A DNA stretch of 11,092 bases from an uncultured bacterium (GTDB lineage: Bacteria; Cyanobacteriota; Vampirovibrionia; Gastranaerophilales; Gastranaerophilaceae). The position numbers were made by a program, and so were the translations under genes. The stretch is from assembly GCA_900551915.1 (NCBI GenBank), contig URXT01000053.1:1-11092 (forward strand). Direction: 5' to 3'. The notes beneath the pieces are model-generated. The model made no database searches. It saw only the letters and a list, made by a program, of their open reading frames with translations, and was not told the origin of the DNA. The first letter of the stretch is position 1, and every line of letters begins with the position of its first letter. This document shows, piece by piece, positions 1 to 6,057 of this stretch.

Positions 1-2
1 CC

Positions 3-647
3 GCCTTCACCCTTGCCGAAGTCCTCATCACCCTCGGTATAATCGGGATTGTCGCCGCAATGACTTTACCCTCTCTTATTGCTCGACACCGTTCAAAAGT
101 TCTTGAAGCACAGTTTCACAAACGTTATAACGAAGTTCAACAAGCTCTTTTGATGATTAAAAAAGAAGAAATCCCGATTTACGGTAATTTGTATGGACGT
201 ACGCTTCAACCATATTTGACGGCGCAATTCAAAGGTGCTAAGGGCGTTTATTTTCCTTTTTGGAACAACCCCGAACAGCAAAAAAGACTGTTTGGTTTTG
301 AGCTGCCTGTATATAAGACATTTGATAAATCACAGCAATTCGATTCCGGTGCTATGGATGATGGCTGCGTAATTGTCAGCAAAGAATTTTTTATATTTAT
401 GAATTCTGATAGCAACAGTACAACGTATATTCAGATTATATTAGACATTAACGGCCTGCAAGGTCCTAATATTGTTGGTTATGACGTTTTTGTTTTTGAA
501 CTCGACAAAAACGATAGTTTAAAGCCAAGGCCAAATACCCGAAAAGATTTGTGCGCCTCAACATCTGCCGGTGGAAATCAAAATGGGAGTTATTGCAGTT
601 TTTATGCAGTGACTGACAGAGATTACTTTAAAAACCTCAACTGGTAA
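3..647 (+). CDS. Type IV prepilin-like (pseudopilin) protein, 5' truncated
   Basis: The open frame runs in from the left edge, so the start codon and leader are missing; 214 codons plus TAA are visible. The first residues, AFTLAEVLITLGIIGIVAAM, are the prepilin cleavage/methylation motif: Phe+1, the conserved Glu+5, then a hydrophobic helix. The residue before Phe is Ala, not the usual Gly. The globular part carries a stretch like ILDINGLQGPN..GYDVFVFEL near its middle and two Cys in the tail, features I associate with the multi-copy pseudopilins of Gastranaerophilales (recalled, not searched). Such proteins are processed by a prepilin peptidase and anchored in the inner membrane as pilus or type II secretion-like subunits. 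Which system this one serves cannot be told. It converges on cysS with 36 bases between and no obvious terminator. The fold class is sure; the role is not. Confidence 0.85.
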   Translation, partial: AFTLAEVLITLGIIGIVAAMTLPSLIARHRSKVLEAQFHKRYNEVQQALLMIKKEEIPIYGNLYGRTLQPYLTAQFKGAKGVYFPFWNNPEQQKRLFGFELPVYKTFDKSQQFDSGAMDDGCVIVSKEFFIFMNSDSNSTTYIQIILDINGLQGPNIVGYDVFVFELDKNDSLKPRPNTRKDLCASTSAGGNQNGSYCSFYAVTDRDYFKNLNW

Positions 648-683
648 CAAAACATTATGCGGTATTAATCAAGCCGGAATATG

Positions 684-2057
684 TTACTTAACTTCCCAGG
701 TTGTGCCGTCTTTTGTATCTTTCAGAATGATGTTTTCTGCATCAAAAGCTGTGCGGATTTTGTCGGCTACTTCCCAATTCTTTTCTTCGCGTGCTTTTTT
801 GCGGTATGCAAGAAGTTCATCCATTGACGCAAAATTTTCGCCCAATTTTTCGGAAATTCTTTTGACAACTTCATTAACTTCTTCTTCTGAAAGCGAGGCT
901 TTTTCAAAACTGAAACCGAGCGCCGACGCAAGTGTAAACAGCGTTGCAAACGCGTCTTTTTCATCTTTATTTGCTCTATTAGCCAAATCAAAAAGAACGG
1001 CAAGCGCTTTTGATGTATTTAAATCATCATCCATGGCTTCTACGAATTCTTTGTATGCGTCGGTTTTTGTGATGTCAAAATTTTCATCAATGTTTGCGCG
1101 TTTCGCGTTCAGCATTCTTTTTACGCCTGCTGAAGCCGAAGCCAGCGACTCATCGCTGAATTCAACCGGCATTCTGTAATGGTTTGTCAGAATAAAGAAG
1201 CGGATTGTGTTTGCGTCGTATTTTTTCAACAAATCGTCGATTGTCAAAAAGTTCCCGAGAGATTTTGACATTTTTTCTTTATTAATTGTCACAAAACCGT
1301 TGTGAAGCCAGTAATTGACAAACTTGCAGCCGTTAGCGCATTCTGATTGAGCAATTTCGTTTTCGTGGTGAGGGAAAATCAAATCCGCCCCGCCTGCATG
1401 AATATCAATTGTTTTGCCAAGGTATTTGCGGCTCATTGCAGAGCATTCAATGTGCCAGCCCGGACGGCCGACGCCCCAAGGGCTTTTGTATCCGAATTTT
1501 TCGTCTTTTTTCCAGAGCGCAAAGTCAAGCGGGTCTTCTTTTTTGTCGCCGACTTCAATCCTTGCTCCGCTTTCAAGCTGGTCAATCGGCTGCTTTGAAA
1601 GGCTTCCGTATTCAGGGAATTTTTTCACTCTAAAGTACACATCGCCGTCGATTTCATAAGCATAGCCTTTATTTATCAAATCTTTTACCATTCCAATCAT
1701 TTCGCCCAGAGTTTTGGTTGCAAAAGGCTCAATATCGGGTTTTAGAGTATTTAAAGCTTTCATCGAGTTTTCAAACTGTTTGTACCAGTATTGAGAAACT
1801 TCTTCGGGAGTTTTGTTTTCTTTTTCAGCTTTTTTAAGGATTTTGTCGTCAACGTCTGTGACGTTACGGCAGTAAGTGACATCATAGCCTTTGAATTTCA
1901 AGTATCTATAAAGAACATCCCAGGTTATGTAGCATCTTGCATGTCCAAGGTGCGCAAAATCATAAACGGTCGGGCCACAGACGTACATTTTAACTTTATT
2001 TTCTTCAACAGGTTTGAAATCTTCGATTTGGTTGGTAAAAGAATTGTGTAACTTCAT
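684..2057 (-). CDS. cysS: Cysteinyl-tRNA synthetase
   Basis: Cytoplasmic class I aminoacyl-tRNA synthetase that charges tRNA-Cys using ATP. At 457 aa it is full length (E. coli about 461). The start of the catalytic domain reads MYVCGPTVYDFAHLGHAR: HLGH (residues 36-39) is the HIGH signature and Cys27 a zinc ligand. The other expected ligands are visible as Cys205 (ECSAMS), His230 and Glu234 (FPHHENE). KMSKS is intact at 262-266. The C-terminal DALR-type helical region (from about 310) contains the usual DDDLNTSKALA motif. The ATG at 2057 is preceded by GAGGG about nine bases upstream and lies downstream of a good promoter. It is divergent from the EF-hand-like gene and appears monocistronic. 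Confidence 0.97.
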   Translation of the reverse strand: MKLHNSFTNQIEDFKPVEENKVKMYVCGPTVYDFAHLGHARCYITWDVLYRYLKFKGYDVTYCRNVTDVDDKILKKAEKENKTPEEVSQYWYKQFENSMKALNTLKPDIEPFATKTLGEMIGMVKDLINKGYAYEIDGDVYFRVKKFPEYGSLSKQPIDQLESGARIEVGDKKEDPLDFALWKKDEKFGYKSPWGVGRPGWHIECSAMSRKYLGKTIDIHAGGADLIFPHHENEIAQSECANGCKFVNYWLHNGFVTINKEKMSKSLGNFLTIDDLLKKYDANTIRFFILTNHYRMPVEFSDESLASASAGVKRMLNAKRANIDENFDITKTDAYKEFVEAMDDDLNTSKALAVLFDLANRANKDEKDAFATLFTLASALGFSFEKASLSEEEVNEVVKRISEKLGENFASMDELLAYRKKAREEKNWEVADKIRTAFDAENIILKDTKDGTTWEVK

Positions 2058-2081
2058 ATTTAAAATCCCTCTTTTTCCATA

Positions 2082-2110
2082 ATTTTACTACAAACAAAAT
2101 CAAGTGTTAA
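2082..2110 (-). promoter_or_regulatory. Predicted sigma-70 promoter of cysS
   Basis: Read on the minus strand: -35 TTAACA (2105-2110), a spacer of exactly 17 bases, and -10 TAAAAT (2082-2087). Each hexamer is one mismatch from consensus. Transcription would begin near 2075, giving a short leader of about 18-20 bases that includes the GAGGG ribosome site. Confidence 0.65.
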
Positions 2111-2143
2111 CAATTGTAAATAAATAATAAACTTAAGCAATTT

Positions 2144-2190
2144 TTGTATATAAAAAATACTTATAAAGTATATAAAAATAAAAACGAGGT
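2144..2190 (+). promoter_or_regulatory. AT-rich promoter zone with dyad and RBS before the first EF-hand-like gene
   Basis: Several overlapping TATA-like hexamers (2162-2167, 2169-2176) follow a TTGTAT at 2144-2149, but none has ideal spacing, so the promoter cannot be fixed. A perfect dyad, ATACTT-ATA-AAGTAT (2157-2171), sits inside it and could be an operator. GAGGT (2186-2190), six bases before the ATG at 2197, supports that start. Confidence 0.35.
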
Positions 2191-2196
2191 ATTATT

Positions 2197-2733
2197 ATGA
2201 CAATTAATGAAGTGAATGGTGCAAATCAGCCGCAAAAAGGCTACACAAAAGTTACTGTAAAAGACAAAGATTCCGGTGAAAGTTTTGTAATTGACTTTAG
2301 GAATGCAAGAGTCAAAGGTAATGTTGCGGAATGGACTATCAAAGACGGTAAGGTCTATGACAAAGACGGTCAAGAAGTTAAAGACAATGAGCTTGAAGTA
2401 ACAAAATATCAGGCAGCATTGATTAAAGCAGCAGCAGAGGGCGACGGCGACGGAAAGCGTTTGGATACAAACGATTTGGTAGGTGGCTTGTATGGCGAAA
2501 AAGCCGAAGAAGAACTTCAGAAAGCAAAATCAGAATATCATGTTATAAAAGATGATGTAAATAACCCTCCGGCTCGCGGAGGTGATGCAGATGCGCTTGA
2601 GCATGGCTTGATTTATGCAAATGTTGAAAATGCGAAAGGCGAAAGAGGACATCTGGAAATTCAGCTTCTTGAAAAGGAGCAGCCGCTGGCATCTCCTCCG
2701 AAAGACAAGGCTTGGTATGAATTTTGGAAATAA
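2197..2733 (+). CDS. Small acidic protein with EF-hand/dockerin-like loop, function unknown
   Basis: A 178-aa protein I do not recognise by name. There is no signal peptide and no membrane segment, so it is probably cytoplasmic unless exported unconventionally. The N-terminal third looks beta-rich (YTKVTVKDKDSGESFVIDF). Residues 81-93, EGDGDGKRLDTND, resemble a calcium-binding loop of EF-hand or dockerin type, but with Glu at position 1 and one extra residue (Arg88), so binding is uncertain. A charged helix follows (EKAEEELQKAKSEY, about 101-114), then another beta-like part. The same order of parts occurs in the next gene (2880-3326), suggesting diverged paralogues. The ATG is supported by GAGGT six bases upstream, and a strong terminator follows the stop by about 14 bases, so it is a single-gene unit. 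Confidence 0.75.
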   Translation: MTINEVNGANQPQKGYTKVTVKDKDSGESFVIDFRNARVKGNVAEWTIKDGKVYDKDGQEVKDNELEVTKYQAALIKAAAEGDGDGKRLDTNDLVGGLYGEKAEEELQKAKSEYHVIKDDVNNPPARGGDADALEHGLIYANVENAKGERGHLEIQLLEKEQPLASPPKDKAWYEFWK

Positions 2734-2747
2734 ATAAAAAATTTAAG

Positions 2748-2768
2748 GGCGGTTTAACCGCCTTTTTT
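2748..2768 (+). terminator. Rho-independent terminator
   Basis: GGCGGT-TTA-ACCGCC hairpin (2748-2762) followed directly by six T (2763-2768), 14 bases after the stop of the first EF-hand-like gene. Confidence 0.9.
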
Positions 2769-2879
2769 ATTAAAATTTGTTAAAAGATGAAAATTCAAAA
2801 GACAATTTTTAAGTCTAAAAATACTTTTAAATAATATAAGAATACTAGGATTAATCTACGGGGAAAGGATTGGATTATT

Positions 2880-3326
2880 ATGGTTGAAATGATTAACAGA
2901 ATTGAAAAAAGACGTCCGAATGACAGAATTATTTTGAAGGATCTTAAAACAGGCGCAACAAAGACCTATGAAATTCCTGTCGGGAAAAGAGTTATTTATG
3001 GAAAGCAGGAATTTGATATGAGTAAAGTTCCAAACGGTCAGTTAAAACTTTCCGGTGAAAATATTCCGGATTCGGACTTTTACCTTGCCGGTCTCGCGCT
3101 TGAGCATATGGACGTGAATAATGATAAAAAAATTGATGAATATGACAGCGATTCTGAGATGGCAGGCAGATTAAACAGAAAACTCTCCTCTTCAAAATAT
3201 TATGTCAAAGATGTTGATTGTTTCAGTGATGCCGGAATATACAAAGGCGAAGGCGGAGCTATATTTAGTCAGGATTCCGGTAAATTTTTCCAATTTTATA
3301 TTGAAAACAAAGACGGACAGAAATAA
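2880..3326 (+). CDS. Small protein with canonical EF-hand loop, function unknown
   Basis: A 148-aa protein with no signal peptide or membrane segment. Residues 78-89, DVNNDKKIDEYD, match the 12-residue EF-hand loop: D1, N3, D5, I8, D9, and Asp rather than the commoner Glu at 12. A flanking entering helix is plausible (FYLAGLALEHM). Around it the order seen in the previous gene is repeated: an N-terminal (I/V)xxKDxxxG beta stretch, the loop, a helix, then S(K/E)Y(Y/H)V(K/I)(D/K), and a closing beta segment. Only one full EF-hand is seen, whereas EF-hands usually pair, so dimerisation or use of a degenerate partner is possible. AAAGGA (2864-2869) is ten bases before the ATG; Met4 (ATG 2889) is a less well placed alternative. 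The preceding terminator implies its own promoter, perhaps the TAATAT near 2832. It converges on the amidase gene with only 12 bases between. Confidence 0.72.
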   Translation: MVEMINRIEKRRPNDRIILKDLKTGATKTYEIPVGKRVIYGKQEFDMSKVPNGQLKLSGENIPDSDFYLAGLALEHMDVNNDKKIDEYDSDSEMAGRLNRKLSSSKYYVKDVDCFSDAGIYKGEGGAIFSQDSGKFFQFYIENKDGQK

Positions 3327-3338
3327 ATTTTATCTAAT

Positions 3339-4037
3339 TTACAAAATATCAAATATTTTATGAACGGGTGAAATCAGTTCTTCAACAGGACAGGTTTCAT
3401 CCAGTTCTAATGTAATCGTCGGAATTTTCTTTTCTATTCCGGCGTAAGTTCCAAAACTTCCCGGGGTTGGATAGCCGATACTTTCTTCAACCGGATAGTT
3501 TATAATTTTTGAAATCTTTTCGGAAATTTCTTTTGCGTCACCGTCGTAATTTACGACTTTGAAAGGCGCATGGAGCGTTAAAATCAACGATGGTTTGTAT
3601 TCTTCAATAATCTCCATAACAAAACGGGTTTCGATTTCGCTTGCCGGTCTTTCGCCGCCAAAAAATTCGTCGCGCGCTGTGAATTCCCAGTTTTGTGTCG
3701 GAAAATTCCTGTTTAAGTCAACGCCGTTAGCATTGGTTCGTTTGCCAAGCTTCATTCCGTCAGGGTTTAGGCAGGGAATGAAAAGAAGATTTCTTATTGT
3801 TTTCTCTGGATTGTGTGAAGAATATGAGAGCTCCCCTTGAGGATATAAAGTTTTGTTTGAATTTCTTTTCAAATACTCTTCAATCAAAAACTTTCCCTGC
3901 GGTTCATCGCCGTGAAAAATTCCGATTACAAGAACCATACGCTCATTTTGTGGCTCTGTTTTTGTGCCGAGCAGACAAATTTCATTGCCAAGTTGTGTTT
4001 TTGCTGTTTTTAATATTTTGAACTGCTCATTACTCAC
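3339..4037 (-). CDS. mpaA: M14-family zinc carboxypeptidase, MpaA-like murein peptide amidase
   Basis: The likely reaction is cleavage of the gamma-D-Glu-meso-DAP bond in released murein peptides, in the cytoplasm. At 232 aa it is near E. coli MpaA (about 242). Zinc ligands are visible as His42/Glu45 (FHGDE) and His156 (LTLHAP). Other family marks are NPDG (91-94), the RTNANGVDLNRNFP block (100-113), the PGSFGTYAG block (192-200) and a probable catalytic Glu211 (TLELD). The RTNANGVDLNRNFP and IGYPTPGSFG stretches are strikingly MpaA-like from memory. No signal peptide is present, fitting a recycling role. The start is GTG at 4037, with GAGGTG (4044-4049) six bases upstream and overlapping the ftsY stop codon, so it is probably coupled to ftsY translation. 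A related M14 amidase or carboxypeptidase with another peptide substrate is the alternative. Confidence 0.82.
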   Translation of the reverse strand: MSNEQFKILKTAKTQLGNEICLLGTKTEPQNERMVLVIGIFHGDEPQGKFLIEEYLKRNSNKTLYPQGELSYSSHNPEKTIRNLLFIPCLNPDGMKLGKRTNANGVDLNRNFPTQNWEFTARDEFFGGERPASEIETRFVMEIIEEYKPSLILTLHAPFKVVNYDGDAKEISEKISKIINYPVEESIGYPTPGSFGTYAGIEKKIPTITLELDETCPVEELISPVHKIFDIL

Positions 4038-4047
4038 TGTTTACACC

Positions 4048-4962
4048 TCACGCAAACAGCGCTTCTATAAATTCTTCGCTGTCAAAACTCTTTAAATCTT
4101 CCATTTTTTCGCCAACGCCGATAAGTTTTACAGGCAATTTCATGTCTTTTGCAACCGCAAGCACAATCGCGCCTTTTGCCGAGCCGTCAAGCTTTGTGAG
4201 CGCAACTGATGTAAGGTTTACTGCATCAAGAAAAACTTTTGCCTGCTGCAAGCCATTTTGGCCGGTGTTTGCGTCTAAAACAAGCATTGTTTCGCGTAAA
4301 TTTTCCGGTGCATTTTTGTCAATCACGGATTTGATTTTTGAAAGCTCTTCCATGAGGTTAAATTTGTTTTGAAGACGTCCTGCTGTGTCAACGAGAATTA
4401 CATCGTAATTTTCGGATTTTGCCTTTTGAATTGCTTCATAAACAACTGATGCAGGGTCGGCTTTGTCGCGTCTAACAATGTCAGCTCCGGCACGTTTTGA
4501 CCAGATATCAAGCTGTTCTTCGGCTGCGGCGCGGAAGGTGTCGCCTGCGGCTATTAAAACTTTTTTGCCTTCATTTTTGAACTTATAAGCGAGTTTTGCG
4601 ATTAAAGTTGTTTTTCCGACGCCGTTTACACCTGTGATAAAGTAAATATTCAGCTCATTTTCTTTGTAACCGAGTTTGTTATCTCCGGCTTCTTTGAGCG
4701 TTTTGAGGAATTCTTCTTTCAGATAATTTTTAACATCAGAAGGTTTGATTTTGTCTTGTAAGCGTAGTTTGTCGACAAGTTCTGCTGCATAATTTACGCC
4801 TAAATCCGCAGAAATCAGCAAATCCTCCATATCGTCAAGTACAAATTCGGAGAATTCTTCTTCTTGCCCGACTCCCTCAACAACATTTGTAACAAGATTT
4901 TGTGCAGTGTTGGAAACAGCTTGTTTCAGGTTATTAAATTTATCCGAAAAGAATTTGAACAT
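4048..4962 (-). CDS. ftsY: Signal recognition particle receptor FtsY
   Basis: The SRP receptor GTPase docks ribosome-nascent chain-SRP complexes at the inner membrane through Ffh. The 304-aa protein has an N domain (about 1-95) and a G domain carrying all the SRP-GTPase motifs: P-loop GVNGVGKTT (111-119), DTFRAAAEEQL (141-151), DTAGR (192-196), TKLDG (256-260) and the closing GVGEKMEDL (282-290). The long acidic A domain of E. coli FtsY is absent. Instead the protein starts with a short amphipathic stretch (MFKFFSDKFNNLKQAV), which in such short forms serves for membrane contact. The start ATG overlaps the nusB stop by one base (TAATG), so translation is likely coupled. Confidence 0.97.
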   Translation of the reverse strand: MFKFFSDKFNNLKQAVSNTAQNLVTNVVEGVGQEEEFSEFVLDDMEDLLISADLGVNYAAELVDKLRLQDKIKPSDVKNYLKEEFLKTLKEAGDNKLGYKENELNIYFITGVNGVGKTTLIAKLAYKFKNEGKKVLIAAGDTFRAAAEEQLDIWSKRAGADIVRRDKADPASVVYEAIQKAKSENYDVILVDTAGRLQNKFNLMEELSKIKSVIDKNAPENLRETMLVLDANTGQNGLQQAKVFLDAVNLTSVALTKLDGSAKGAIVLAVAKDMKLPVKLIGVGEKMEDLKSFDSEEFIEALFA

Positions 4963-5621
4963 TATTTAAGTCCGTTTTCAACAATTACTTTTGCAAGAAT
5001 TCCGTTGATAAATGACGCGCTGTCATCTGTCGAATATTTTTTCGCAAGTTCCAAAGCTTCGTCAACTACGACTTTCATCGGAGCGTCTTTGATGTATAAA
5101 AGTTCAACGATTGCAATACGCAAAATATCTTTATCCATTTTGACTAAACGCTGCAAATCCCAATTTCTTGCGTGTTTTTGAATAATTTCGTCAACTTCTT
5201 TGTGATGTTTTTGGAAATATTCGGCAATTTCTATTGCGTAGCCTTTTACTTCGTTTTGGGAATCAAGAGTTGTAAATTCAGCGATTTCAAGCGCAAGAAG
5301 TGTTTTTTCCGCGATTTCAATCATTTCGTTAATTCTGCCTGACATCTCAGATGACATAACCAATGGCACTGAAACATTCGCAACTCCGATGGGTCTATTT
5401 AAATTTGTTTCGTGATTAGCTTCGTATTCTTCGATTTCGTCACGCATTGCAACGAGTGAACCGACTGCGATTTTAAGTTCGTCATTTGCGTTGCTTGTCA
5501 AAATTCTGACTGATTTAAGAATAATGTCTTCCAAATCAGATTTTGAATAGTTTGTAATTTTTTTGTCAAACTGTGAAAATAATATAAAAGCCAATTCTCT
5601 GGCTGCTCTGCGAGCTTGCAT
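4962..5621 (-). CDS. nusB: Transcription antitermination factor NusB, long cyanobacterial-type form
   Basis: NusB with NusE (S10) binds boxA RNA and supports antitermination, chiefly in rRNA operons. The C-terminal part is clear: NWDLQRLVKMDKDILRIAIVELL (about 152-175), then VVVDEALELAKKYSTDDSASFINGIL (about 184-210). The N-terminus, MQARRAARELAFILFSQF, is the first NusB helix. Length is 219 aa against 130-165 for most NusB; the extra residues (roughly 30-120) form predicted helices between the N- and C-terminal parts. Cyanobacterial NusB proteins share both this start and such an insertion (recalled, not aligned). AAGAGGT (5628-5634) lies six bases before the ATG. It is the first gene of nusB-ftsY-mpaA. 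Confidence 0.92.
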   Translation of the reverse strand: MQARRAARELAFILFSQFDKKITNYSKSDLEDIILKSVRILTSNANDELKIAVGSLVAMRDEIEEYEANHETNLNRPIGVANVSVPLVMSSEMSGRINEMIEIAEKTLLALEIAEFTTLDSQNEVKGYAIEIAEYFQKHHKEVDEIIQKHARNWDLQRLVKMDKDILRIAIVELLYIKDAPMKVVVDEALELAKKYSTDDSASFINGILAKVIVENGLK

Positions 5622-5664
5622 ATATTTACCTCTTTGCTGTAATTTATTTTGTTCTACACGAAAA

Positions 5665-5693
5665 AATGTATCATGAAAAAATTTTCACGACAA
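5665..5693 (-). promoter_or_regulatory. Predicted promoter of the nusB-ftsY-mpaA operon
   Basis: On the minus strand: TTGTCG (5688-5693), 17-base spacer, TACATT (5665-5670) preceded by TGA, giving an extended -10. The spacer holds a near-dyad, TGAAAA-AA-TTTTCA (5674-5687). Hexamer matches are moderate (4/6 each), so the call rests on the spacing and the extended -10. Confidence 0.45.
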
Positions 5694-5711
5694 TAGAATA
5701 TAAAATATAAC

Positions 5712-5739
5712 TTGAAATTTTTTAAAAATAGGTTATAAT
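5712..5739 (+). promoter_or_regulatory. Strong sigma-70 promoter pointing right, antisense to the mini-ORF
   Basis: TTGAAA (5712-5717), 16-base spacer, perfect TATAAT (5734-5739). Expected transcription start is near 5746. No plus-strand protein gene lies downstream for over 1 kb, so the product is most likely a non-coding RNA running across the mini-ORF at 5786-5851. Confidence 0.7.
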
Positions 5740-5774
5740 AAAAGAAAAGGGCGGGACAAGTTACCGCTTGCCCC
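5740..5774 (-). terminator. Minus-strand terminator after the mini-ORF
   Basis: Read on the minus strand, GGGGCAAG (5767-5774), loop CGGTAA, CTTGTCCC (5753-5760) form an 8-bp stem with one G-T pair, then GCCC and a T-rich tail (TTTTCTTT, 5741-5748). A GGGC at 5782-5785 can pair outside with the GCCC at 5749-5752. It lies 12 bases past the mini-ORF stop. The same hairpin would form the 5' end of the plus-strand RNA. Confidence 0.65.
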
Positions 5775-5785
5775 ATTAAAAGCCC

Positions 5786-5851
5786 CTATTTGTTTGTTAG
5801 AACTAGCAGTATCAGTAAAATTATTGCTAGTTCTTCTGTTTTAACAAACAT
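5786..5851 (-). CDS. Candidate 21-aa hydrophobic peptide (possible type I toxin-like or membrane peptide)
   Basis: An ATG (5851) opens 21 codons ending in TAG (5786-5788). The peptide starts MFVKTEE, has a hydrophobic core LAIILLILLVL (residues 8-18) and ends TNK: acidic/basic ends around an Ile/Leu/Val-only segment. The core is short for a full membrane span. What argues for translation is the ribosome site, AAAGGAGGTGAT, almost the full complement of the 16S rRNA 3' end, seven bases from the ATG, and a terminator just after the stop. No clear minus-strand promoter is visible; it might be expressed from its own weak promoter or by read-through from lipA. The coding stretch is itself a large inverted repeat, and a strong promoter drives RNA across it from the opposite strand, an arrangement seen in type I toxin-antitoxin loci. 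I know no named homologue, and the ORF could be fortuitous within a structured RNA. Confidence 0.45.
   Translation of the reverse strand: MFVKTEELAIILLILLVLTNK
5791..5850. repeat. Bulged inverted repeat spanning the mini-ORF
   Basis: Plus-strand arms TGTTTGTTA (5791-5799) + GAACTAGCA (5800-5808) pair with TGCTAGTTC (5825-5833) + TAACAAACA (5842-5850): 18 perfect pairs, with an 8-base bulge (5834-5841) and a 16-base loop. It would fold in RNA from either strand and, in the minus-strand mRNA, begins two bases into the coding region. Confidence 0.85.
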
Positions 5852-5855
5852 TTTA

Positions 5856-5903
5856 TCACCTCCTTTCCTGAAAGATTAACAAATTTCAAGTTCGTGCTTT
5901 CAG
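5856..5903 (-). promoter_or_regulatory. Near-perfect Shine-Dalgarno with upstream inverted repeat, before the mini-ORF
   Basis: AGGAGG (5859-5864) lies within GAAAGGAGGTGA, seven bases before the ATG at 5851. It is the strongest ribosome site in the window. Immediately upstream a 7-bp inverted repeat CTGAAAG/CTTTCAG (5868-5874 with 5897-5903, 22-base loop) could form a 5' leader stem that leaves the site open or helps mask it. Confidence 0.55.
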
Positions 5904-6022
5904 ATATGAAAAGTGATGCGGGCTTGCCCAAAATCTATAATAACAATAATCAGCTTTTATACATCATGCATTTATTGGATTTATAATTAATATTTATTTG
6001 GATTTAAATATTTTTCCAGGGC

Positions 6023-6051
6023 TTGAAACTGTAAAGAATATATGCTACAAT
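6023..6051 (+). promoter_or_regulatory. Strong extended -10 promoter for the small-RNA candidate
   Basis: TTGAAA (6023-6028), 17-base spacer, TACAAT (6046-6051), with TG at 6043-6044 giving an extended -10 (TGCTACAAT). Expected start is about 6058, which coincides with the first base of a hairpin. Confidence 0.75.
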
Positions 6052-6057
6052 AGTAAT

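Larger units (their letters stand above)
5746..5855 (+). ncRNA. Candidate antisense RNA covering the mini-ORF (3' end uncertain)
   Basis: Inferred from the TTGAAA-16-TATAAT promoter just upstream and the lack of any plus-strand gene. The RNA would begin with the GGGACAAG/CTTGCCCC hairpin (5753-5774), then fold the 18-bp bulged hairpin 5791-5850, which is followed by TTTTA and could be a weak terminator. It is complementary to the whole mini-ORF. If that hairpin does not stop transcription, the RNA would continue through the complement of the Shine-Dalgarno and perhaps reach the terminator at 6095-6125. The sequence belongs to no RNA family I recognise. Confidence 0.4.

Noticed and set aside
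703..1179. Plus-strand ORF of 158 codons opposite cysS
   Set aside because: Antisense shadow of the well-supported cysS; Ser/Phe/Ala-rich translation with no RBS. The same applies to the ORFs at 1347-1659 and 1791-2051.
5786..5851. Mini-ORF as a TatA remnant
   Set aside because: The EL-hydrophobic run resembles the start of TatA, but there is no following Phe-Gly hinge or amphipathic helix and the ORF ends cleanly with a stop and terminator.
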